Shown: positions 54,620 to 62,300 of the stretch, piece after piece
Position numbering within the stretch: position 1 is the first letter of the stretch
Layout: each line of letters begins with the position of its first letter
Assembly (NCBI RefSeq): GCF_000316115.1
Contig: NZ_JH993797.1
Span: 2,838,486-2,902,485, forward strand
Length of the DNA: 64,000 nucleotides
Direction: 5' to 3'
Source: Leptolyngbya sp. PCC 7375
Lineage (GTDB): Bacteria; Cyanobacteriota; Cyanobacteriia; Phormidesmidales; Phormidesmidaceae
Notes under the pieces: model-generated
The model's database searches: none
Told to the model about the DNA's origin: nothing
Seen by the model: the letters and a program-made list of their open reading frames with translations, nothing else
Made by a program: the position numbers and the translations under genes

Positions 54620-55090
54620 TCAATAACGATAGTGGGCAAAAGCTTTATTGGCTTCTGCCATTCGATGAGTCTCTTCACGCTTACGAACAGCACCACCTGT
54701 TTCATTGGCCGCATCCATAAGTTCATTCGCAAGCCTAATAGCCATACTCTTACCAGCGCGCTGACGAGCAAACTGAGAAATCCAACGCAAAGATAGAGCA
54801 GTGCCTCGATCGGCACGCACTTCCATAGGAACCTGGTAAGTAGCACCACCTACACGTCGAGCCTTCACCTCGACCAAGGGAGTGGTGTTGCGTACGGCCT
54901 GCTCGAAAACCTCTAAAGGCTCATTTCCAGTACGTTCTTCAATGATTTTAAAGGCTCCGTAAACAATACGGAGTGCCAGGGATTTCTTACCGCTCACCAT
55001 GATGCGTCGAACCATCATGCTGACCAGTCGACTGCTATATACAGAATCAGGTGGAACAACGCGCTTTTGAGCGCTCGAACGACGAGACAT
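54620..55090 (-). CDS. rpsG: 30S ribosomal protein S7
   Basis: S7 nucleates assembly of the 30S head and contacts the E site. The 156-residue product has the standard start MSRRSSAQKRVVPPDSVY, NPL-like block FEQAVRNTTPLVEVKARRVGGATYQVPMEV and the end EANKAFAHYRY. It lies between rpsL (163 bases upstream) and fusA (80 bases downstream), in line with translational coupling seen in str operons. Confidence 0.98.
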   Translation of the reverse strand: MSRRSSAQKRVVPPDSVYSSRLVSMMVRRIMVSGKKSLALRIVYGAFKIIEERTGNEPLEVFEQAVRNTTPLVEVKARRVGGATYQVPMEVRADRGTALSLRWISQFARQRAGKSMAIRLANELMDAANETGGAVRKREETHRMAEANKAFAHYRY

Positions 55091-55253
55091 ATTAATCCTT
55101 TAATAGACGTATGAGTTGAGTGCTAAGAGTTGAACAGCGTCAACAATAGCTAGCTAGAGAGTCTGTGGCGGATACACTAGCAAACGCACTGCAACTACAC
55201 GAAAGCCTAGGGCCACACCTGCCCACCTCCCGTAGTGCGCTGCCGCAGAACCG

Positions 55254-55628
55254 TTACTCCTTAGGACGCTTAGCGCCATATTTGGAACGACCTTGACGGC
55301 GATCCTTCACCCCAGCAGTATCCAGGGTGCCGCGGATAATGTGGTAACGAACACCAGGAAGATCCTTAACACGACCGCCGCGAATCATGACAACGGAGTG
55401 CTCCTGCAAATTGTGTCCAATACCTGGAATGTAGGCAGTCACTTCAAAACCAGACGTTAGTCGAACTCTAGCTACCTTACGCAACGCAGAATTAGGTTTC
55501 TTAGGCGTTGTGGTGTAGACACGAGTACAAACTCCACGACGCTGAGGGCAACTCTTCAGCGCTGGGGACTTGGTCTTTTTCTGAGCGTTACTGCGCTCAC
55601 TCCGAATGAGCTGTTGAATAGTTGGCAT
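55254..55628 (-). CDS. rpsL: 30S ribosomal protein S12
   Basis: S12 lies at the decoding centre. The 124-residue product carries MPTIQQLIRSER, TTPKKPNSALRKVARVRLTSGFEV (with the streptomycin-relevant lysine in the PKKPNS loop, wild-type form), HNLQEHSVVMIRGGRVKDLPGVRYHIIRGTLD and the basic C-terminus RSKYGAKRPKE. It is the first gene of the str operon here. Confidence 0.98.
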   Translation of the reverse strand: MPTIQQLIRSERSNAQKKTKSPALKSCPQRRGVCTRVYTTTPKKPNSALRKVARVRLTSGFEVTAYIPGIGHNLQEHSVVMIRGGRVKDLPGVRYHIIRGTLDTAGVKDRRQGRSKYGAKRPKE

Positions 55629-55807
55629 ACTGAGAAAGGCAAATGCCTATTGCTTCGAAGTTTTCACAAGACCCCATCGTATCGATTTCGAGGCTTTATT
55701 GTCAATCTTTTTCTGATTACTTTTGAGGGGTAGCTGAGTCGAATCTGGACTTGTTTGGACGCAGCTCTGAATATTGAGCAGATAGAGTGAAGGGCAGTCC
55801 AAACCGA

Positions 55808-55850
55808 TACAGCAAGCCCAGGTAGGATTTGTCTGCCTGGGCCTGCTGTA
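55808..55850 (-). terminator. Long hairpin between the cupin gene and rpsL
   Basis: TACAGCA and GCCCAGG (55808-55814, 55816-55822) pair with CCTGGGC and TGCTGTA (55836-55842, 55844-55850), separated by a single mismatch. There is no T-run on the minus strand, so it may be a factor-dependent end of the cupin transcript or a structure at the head of the str operon. Confidence 0.5.
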
Positions 55851-55901
55851 TAAAGATTAGATATCTGTGTTGTCAGCGGCCGTTAATGGCTCAAACTGAA
55901 T

Positions 55902-56327
55902 TTACTTGCTGTCTGTGCGAGCATAGTCATCCTGAAAACGGATGATGTCATCTTCGCCCAAGTATTCACCATTCTGTACTTCAATAAGTACAAGAGGGAT
56001 AACGCCTGAATTCTCTAATCGGTGGGCAGTACAAGCAGGTACATAAGTGGACTGATTTGTGCAAAGAAGAATCTCCTGATCGCCACACGTTACTTTGGCG
56101 GTACCGGACACCACAATCCAGTGCTCACTACGGTGGTGGTGCATCTGTAAACTCAGACGATGACCAGGCTGAACCTCAATACGCTTAATTTTGTAGCCCT
56201 TACCCTCTTCAAGGATGGTGAAAGACCCCCAAGGACGGGTGTCACTGATGGGAGTATCTCTGATAGTGGTCAAGCTCTCTTTATTTTCCTGAGTAGATGA
56301 TTTAGGACGATCTTGAGTTTGGACCAT
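55902..56327 (-). CDS. Cupin protein, mannose-6-phosphate isomerase type II C-terminal-like
   Basis: A single cupin domain of 141 residues, like the C-terminal domain of GDP-mannose pyrophosphorylase/phosphomannose isomerase. The signature is RPWGSFTILEEGKGYKIKRIEVQPGHRLSLQMHHHRSEHWIVVSGTAKV with the metal-binding histidines of QMHHHRSEHW, then YVPACTAHRLENSG and LIEVQNGEYLGEDDIIRFQDDY. Stand-alone versions may isomerise mannose-6-phosphate for surface polysaccharide synthesis, which is inference. The first 30 residues are polar and unconserved. Confidence 0.88.
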   Translation of the reverse strand: MVQTQDRPKSSTQENKESLTTIRDTPISDTRPWGSFTILEEGKGYKIKRIEVQPGHRLSLQMHHHRSEHWIVVSGTAKVTCGDQEILLCTNQSTYVPACTAHRLENSGVIPLVLIEVQNGEYLGEDDIIRFQDDYARTDSK

Positions 56328-56743
56328 GGTTATAGTTCCTGTTTGGAAAAGTACAGATACGGATAGTGGCTACGATTTTTAATGGCGGACCCTGTAGGAA
56401 TTGCCAAGGCCAAAGAAAACTTAGCCTGCCAGTAGCTGAGCAGTAGCAGTAGGCGTAATAACTTCGCTGATAAAATCAGCACAAGGTTTGAATACCGGTT
56501 TAATTACCGTAGGTATTAAGGATCTACAGGGATTTTTTAATGCATCGCTTCCCTAGAGAAATTGGGTTTAGTAAAAAACGCCGCGATCTGTGGTAGCGAT
56601 TTTGAATAATGTTTTCAATTCAGGTCTCATCATAACAGTGGAAATTAGATAGGCGTCACGAGTGAGGCCACCGAAGCAATTAACTAAACAGAGTCTTCAA
56701 GTTACGGAAAATACTTTAAAGGTTGCTTCAATCAGGGGCACTT
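56328..56743. other. Intergenic region with several inverted repeats
   Basis: No reading frame is convincing. The stretch 56390-56540 folds on paper into a possible structured RNA (separate entry). The cupin promoter must also lie here. Confidence 0.5.
56390..56540 (+). ncRNA. Candidate structured RNA (unnamed)
   Basis: CCCTGTAG (56390-56397) is the exact complement of CTACAGGG (56524-56531), which is followed by ATTTTTTAA. Inside are GCTGAT-AAA-ATCAGC (56466-56480) and AATACC/GGTATT (56491-56517). A closing helix, internal hairpins and a T-run together suggest a plus-strand RNA of about 150 bases. A -10-like TACGAT is at 56371-56376. I do not recognise a known family, and the helices are short, so this is tentative. 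Confidence 0.3.
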
Positions 56744-58597
56744 TTACAGACGATTTTCCACAGGGGAACTAGCAAACACCCCTAAAGCATTATTGATGCG
56801 AGCGGCTGTGCGGGGATGTCGATTGAGCAACGTCCCGCCTAGATAAAGGCTAGATGAGCTACCACCATCTAAATTCAGTGCATCAATACATCCCAATTTC
56901 TGAACAATCTGAGCAGTTTCTGGCAGCGTAGGACCACGGCCACCCACCCGATCTTGAATAGCGATTAGCTTGATGTGGCCAGTCGGAGTAAGGCCAATAA
57001 TACTGCGGGGGGCTCTACCTTCGATGAAGTTACGGCTAAAAGATTCCTGCTGGGCGTTCAAGACAATTTGCCCTCTGGTTATCAGCAAAGGACCTGCCCC
57101 TAAAGTGTGGGGCAACTGCTCAAAACTAGAGGGTTGAATTTGTTGTGTTAAGGCGACGGTTGCGCCTGGCGCAAAAGCGGATGCAGCGGAATTAAAAGAC
57201 CGTAAAACGAGCAGATAACCACCTGGAGGAATGGGCACAGTCTCTTGACCTGCAGATCCCAAAGTACGTTGCTGCAGCACTCGCTCATTTTGCACCGTGA
57301 CAACCACTTCGTTATCAACCAGGGTGGTGTATTGAGGCCCCCAATGTTCTGTGTAGCGAGCAATGCCAGCTTTGACATAGCCGCTGTTGAGGTGATCAAT
57401 AGGATAGGTTCGATTGTTAGCGGTGACGGTGGCCGCTAGAGTTAGGCGATTCATGATGACATTACCTTGGTCATCCCAACCCATGGCCCCACGCCCAAGA
57501 ATTGGGCCAGAAATCCAGCTGTTATTAAACCGTAATGCCCCTAGTGGCAGTTGATTATTTCGATTAAAAAAGCCGCCATTGATTAAGGCTATAGGTTGCC
57601 ACTGATCGGCTAAGTCTGATGGCGGTTTAATGCCAGCCGCTTGGTCAGGAAACGCCCACAGAGGCAGCAAAGAAAAGTCAGGATGATTGGCGGCTAGACT
57701 TAAGGTATAGACAGGGAAGCGCTGACTGCCTAAGCTAATGTAACGCTGTTGAAATTGCACGCCATCGGCCCAGAGGATTTCTTTAGATCTGAGAGCATCA
57801 GGACGAATATCAATCACCAGGCGGTTAGGCTCAGCTAAACTCCAGACATGGGACTTCAGATGGTTGGCCACGGTCAAGGTGAGGGTGGTGCGTTGAGCAC
57901 TGGAAGTGATGTTGGCACCTTTGAGACTGTTGGTGGGCGTTAGTTTAAAGGCTGAAAGCGCCCCCGTATCCATTGCGGCATCAACGGTCACCGTAATGCT
58001 ATTGGTTGCCGGGCTTACCTGCCACGAAGCTTCTTTACTTAAATCCAATACCAGACGATCACCCCAGGATTGACGCCCCTGGCGAACTGCCATGATCTGA
58101 CTCGTTGGCAGGGTTAATTCTAGAATCGAGCCCTGGGGAGTGACTTGCCACTCATGTTGACGCCCCAAGGGGGCAATGTCCACATAGCGATGATGTTCGT
58201 ATCGCCATGCAGGCAAGGTCAGCATGCCTTGATTAGCGCCATTAAACCAAGATACAGGCTGCTCAGATGGGTCGCCTGTACTGCCTAAATCAACACCTAA
58301 ATGGGTTGCGATCGCGCCATCTGCAATGCCAATCAAATCACGTCGCTTTTGCCATGCACCATTCACCAGGCGACCGTTAAGCCGCAACTGTCGACCACTA
58401 GCGGTTGGCTCTGTAGCTTTCACCAGCGCCAGGCGCCCTAAGGATGCTGTAACAACGTTAGTTACAGCTGGTTGTGAATCGATTTGCGCACCACCTAGCA
58501 CAAAGCTACAGACACAAAGCATTAAAACAAGATATTTTAGTGACGATCTGACATGGGGCGACCAAGGACCTTGCACCGACATAGGCAACAAATTCAA
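56744..58597 (-). CDS. Exported phosphodiester glycosidase family protein (NAGPA domain)
   Basis: The 617-residue product has an N-terminal hydrophobic segment (about 18-40, LKYLVLMLCVCSFVLGGA) that fits a signal peptide or anchor. The middle (about 150-270) has two beta-rich stretches ending in DRLVLDLS and NRLVIDIRPDA, which resemble AMIN-type domains. The C-terminal NAGPA domain (about 310-610) contains IALINGGFFNRNN, RAPRSIIGLTPTGHIKLIAIQDR and CIDALNLDGGSSSSLYLGG. NAGPA relatives remove N-acetylglucosamine from phosphodiesters; in bacteria they are thought to act on wall or exopolysaccharide. The substrate is unknown. It is divergent from glsF. Confidence 0.87.
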   Translation of the reverse strand: MNLLPMSVQGPWSPHVRSSLKYLVLMLCVCSFVLGGAQIDSQPAVTNVVTASLGRLALVKATEPTASGRQLRLNGRLVNGAWQKRRDLIGIADGAIATHLGVDLGSTGDPSEQPVSWFNGANQGMLTLPAWRYEHHRYVDIAPLGRQHEWQVTPQGSILELTLPTSQIMAVRQGRQSWGDRLVLDLSKEASWQVSPATNSITVTVDAAMDTGALSAFKLTPTNSLKGANITSSAQRTTLTLTVANHLKSHVWSLAEPNRLVIDIRPDALRSKEILWADGVQFQQRYISLGSQRFPVYTLSLAANHPDFSLLPLWAFPDQAAGIKPPSDLADQWQPIALINGGFFNRNNQLPLGALRFNNSWISGPILGRGAMGWDDQGNVIMNRLTLAATVTANNRTYPIDHLNSGYVKAGIARYTEHWGPQYTTLVDNEVVVTVQNERVLQQRTLGSAGQETVPIPPGGYLLVLRSFNSAASAFAPGATVALTQQIQPSSFEQLPHTLGAGPLLITRGQIVLNAQQESFSRNFIEGRAPRSIIGLTPTGHIKLIAIQDRVGGRGPTLPETAQIVQKLGCIDALNLDGGSSSSLYLGGTLLNRHPRTAARINNALGVFASSPVENRL

Positions 58598-58865
58598 CGA
58601 GGTGAAGCGAATTAATTAGCAGCAGGGCTTTTAAATTACCGACCGCTTTCCAGGCGTTATCAATCCTGAAACTACCCCAAGGGTACTACCTAGCAAGAAG
58701 TGGCTATGGACAGTGAAGTCACTTTAAATAACCTTCACATACCAGCACAATTAAAATAGGCTAAGCCAATACAACTGTAGCTTTCACGGCTCAACCTTGA
58801 GCTTTGGCATACCCATAGCCAGGCACCAAAACCTCACAAGCACCTCATCGTTCAAAGTCCTTAAA

Positions 58866-58966
58866 GATTCTTGACGAATCCAAGTGAGGCACTTGATAAT
58901 AGCGATCCTCAAGAATTTTGAGGAAATTTCCCAACGCAGTTCGTCAAGTTCAGTGAAGGATCGCTA
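58866..58966. other. Cluster of interleaved inverted repeats (possible alternative RNA fold)
   Basis: CTTGACGAA (58870-58878) matches TTCGTCAAG (58940-58948), and TAGCGATCCT (58900-58909) matches AGGATCGCTA (58957-58966); the order A-B-A'-B' would form a pseudoknot. The same arms can instead form local hairpins: GATTC-TTGAC-GAATC (58866-58880), CAAGTG-AGG-CACTTG (58881-58895) and TCCTCAA-GAATT-TTGAGGA (58906-58924). Confidence 0.6.
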
Positions 58967-58996
58967 AATTTGATTTACTTTTAAAATGTAAAGATA

Positions 58997-59014
58997 GTGT
59001 GATTATTGTCACAC
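58997..59014. promoter_or_regulatory. Candidate cAMP receptor protein (SyCRP1-type) binding site
   Basis: GTGTGA-TTATTG-TCACAC is a perfect dyad and contains the full consensus TGTGA-N6-TCACA. It lies about 300 bases upstream of glsF and 400 bases upstream of the divergent glycosidase gene. The responding gene is not known. Confidence 0.6.
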
Positions 59015-59085
59015 CAAACCCTCGTTATGAGCGTTTGCAGGCAATGGTCGGCTCATGGGAGATTTCCCACGTAGTGCTGTTGGGA

Positions 59086-59099
59086 GTATCAGTTTATAC
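59086..59099. promoter_or_regulatory. Candidate NtcA binding site upstream of glsF
   Basis: GTATCAGTTTATAC matches the consensus GTA-N8-TAC exactly and lies 217 bases before the glsF start. NtcA is the cyanobacterial nitrogen regulator, so the location is sensible. The six fixed bases occur by chance about once per 4 kb, and no clear TAN3T box is seen 22 bases downstream. Confidence 0.4.
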
Positions 59100-59315
59100 A
59101 CATCGATCCTGTTCAGCGATGTTGACTGGTGCCAATAGCTCGTTTCCTTAGGTGGATTTATTACGGTCTACCGATTTTGTAGATCGATATATCCTAATCG
59201 CCCTTAGTTGCGTATCTGGGGGATTACTTTTCAATCGCTATCAGCAATAACTGCTAGTGATTCTCTAGCAGTTAGATAACCAATCGTTTTTCTATTTTCT
59301 TCTTGTGACCGGCTC

Positions 59316-62300
59316 ATGGGTAATAAGCGTGTAGATAATGTGCAAACAAATCAGCAATTTCAAGGCCTGGAGCCTTTGGGTCCTAAATCACTAGTGGAGG
59401 AACGAGACGCTTGTGGTGTGGGCTTTATTGCTGATCAGCAAGGCCGTGCTAGTCACCGCTTAGTTACTGATGCGTTGCATGCCCTTAGCTGCATGGAACA
59501 TCGGGGAGGTTGCTGCGCCGACCATGACTCTGGGGATGGGGCAGGTATTATGACCGCCATCCCTTGGAAAATTTTGCAGTGCTGGGCCGATGGCCAATCA
59601 TTAAGGCAAGGCCATGTTGGCGTGGGTATGACATTCTTACCCCGTCATGGTGAGGCCACTGAAATTGCTAAACAAAAGTTTGCTCAGGTAACTAAGGCCG
59701 CTGGTATGACCCTGATTGGGTGGCGACCTGTTCCCGTAGCATCTAAAACGTTAGGGGCACTAGCTCGGGAATTTGAGCCTCAGATTGAGCAGGTGCTTGT
59801 TGAATCAGAAGCAACTGGTGATGAACTAGAACGCCAGCTTTTTCTATTGCGCCGTGCCTGGCTAAGAGCGATGGAAGCGGTTCAGGGCAGTGACGAGCTG
59901 GCAGCGGCCCTCAAAGAAGCCTACATGTGCTCCTTCTCTGGTCGAACGTTGGTCTATAAGGGCATGGTCCGTAGTGATGTGCTTGGACAGTTCTACTTGG
60001 ATTTGCAAGATAGTGATTACGAAAGCACATTCGCTGTCTATCACCGTCGCTTTAGCACCAACACCATGCCAAAGTGGCCCTTAGCCCACCCCATGCGTCT
60101 ATTGGGTCATAACGGTGAAATTAATACGCTGATCGGTAACATCAACTGGATGATGGCCCGAGAGGCTGATTTGGCAAGTTCTGTATGGGGAGACAGCATC
60201 CAGCAGTTGAAGCCCATTGTGAATGCTGATAACAGTGACTCGGCCAACTTAGACAACGTCATGGAGCTGCTGGTTCGCTCAGGGCGTACACCAGCCCAGG
60301 CCTTGATGATGATGGTGCCTGAGGCCTATCTAAATCAGCCTGAGCTACTCAATTATCCTGAAATCACTGACTTTTATGAATACTACAGTGGTGTACAGGA
60401 GCCTTGGGACGGTCCAGCACTTGTGGTGTTTAGCGATGGCAAGCAAGTGGGTGCCACACTGGACCGCAATGGACTGCGTCCCGCTCGCTATGCCATTACC
60501 CGCAGTGGTTACCTGGTTGTCTCTTCCGAAGCAGGCGTCGTTGAGCTGCCCACAGAGGAGATCGTTGAAAAGGGGCGTTTGGGCCCTGGTCAAATGATCG
60601 CCATTGACTTTGAGACCCATGAAATCCTGAAAAACTGGGATATCAAACAGCGGGTGGCTCAAACTCAACCCTATGGAGAATGGCTCCGCAACCATCGTCA
60701 AGACATCTCTCCTCAGCTCTTCCGTGAACAGCCATACCTGGAAGGAAAGTCTTTATTGACACAGCAAACCGCCTTCGGCTATACGGCTGAAGACCTGGAT
60801 ATGGTTATTCAGGATATGGGGGCTCAGGGGAAAGAGCCCACTTACTGCATGGGGAACGATGCCCCTTTAGCGGTGCTATCTGAGAAGCCTCATCTGCTGT
60901 TCAACTACTTCAAGCAGCGATTTGCCCAGGTGACCAACCCCCCCATCGACCCTCTGCGGGAGCGACTGGTGATGTCGTTACAAATGCAGTTGGGTCAGCG
61001 CCATAACCTATTGGATGAACAACCGAGTCAGTTGATTAAGCTGGAATCACCGGTTGTTAACGACAATGAGCTGGCGCTAATCCGCCAGGGTAGTTTGCAA
61101 ACAGCTAGCATCTCTACGCTTTACACCATCGAAGACGGCCCCAATAGCTTGAGCCAGGCTCTGGAGGCTCTCTGTCATCAAGCTGATGCAGCCGTTAAGG
61201 CAGGGGCTGAGATTTTAATCCTTAGCGATCGCATCGATACCCATGGCAACTCAGCCACACTATCCGCCACTCAAACCTACATTCCACCTCTATTAGCCGT
61301 AGGTGCCGTACACCACCATCTGATCGGTAACGGCCTGCGGATGAAAGCTTCACTGATAGTGGATACCGCTCAGTGCTGGACCACCCACCACTTTGCTTGC
61401 CTAGTGGGCTACGGTGCCAGCGCAGTCTGCCCATACCTGGCACTAGAAAGTGTTCGTCACTGGTGGGCCAACAGCAAAACCCAAAAACTGATGGAAACCG
61501 GCAAGCTCCCTGGCACTACATTGAATGGAGCCCAGGCCAACTACCGTAAGGCCGTGGAATCTGGATTGCTGAAGATTCTCTCCAAAATGGGCATTTCTTT
61601 GCTTTCCAGCTATCAAGGTGCGCAGATTTTCGAAGCAATTGGTATTGGGCCTGAACTATTGACAGCAGGCTTTAAGGGCAGTATTTCTCGCCTGGGCGGT
61701 CTAACCGTGGCTGAGCTAGCCGAGGAAACCATGCGTTTCCACAGCAAAGCATTCCCTGAGCTCACTGGCAAACGTCTAGAGCACATGGGCTTTGTACAAG
61801 CAAGGCCTAAGGGGGAATATCACAGCAACAGCCCGCAGCTCACTAAACTGCTGCACAAGGCAGTGAAGTCTAATCAATATGACCACTATGCCTTGTACCA
61901 GGAGCAGCTGAAGGGGAGTCCTATAGCAGCGCTGAGAGATCTCCTGGACTTCAAGAGTGACCATGGGTCTATCTCGTTGGACGAGGTGGAACCGGTTGAG
62001 GCAATTATGCGCCGCTTCTGTACTGGGGGAATGTCCTTAGGGGCATTGTCTCGGGAAGCCCATGAGACACTTGCGATCGCAATGAACCGCATCGGGGGCA
62101 AGTCTAACTCTGGAGAAGGCGGCGAAGATACCGTACGTTTCCAGCCCATCAACGATGTGGACGATAACGGGCTGTCAGCCACGCTGCCCCACCTGAAGGG
62201 CTTAAAGCCGGGTGACACCGCCTGCTCCGCCATCAAACAGGTAGCCTCAGGCCGCTTTGGCGTCACACCTGAGTACCTAATGAGCGCCAAGCAAATCGAA

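Larger units (their letters stand above)
58598..59315. other. Long divergent intergenic region upstream of glsF
   Basis: There is no gene. The region contains the interleaved inverted repeats at 58866-58966, a perfect CRP-type palindrome at 58997-59014 and an NtcA-type box at 59086-59099, each listed separately. The rest shows nothing that I recognise. Confidence 0.6.

Noticed and set aside
56390..56540. Identification of the structured element as 6S RNA
   Set aside because: It is shorter than usual cyanobacterial 6S RNA and I see no central bubble or known gene linkage; it is kept as an unnamed candidate.
59100..59315. Glutamine riboswitch (glnA RNA type) before glsF
   Set aside because: I looked for the conserved GGAAGTAGG-type core and did not find it.
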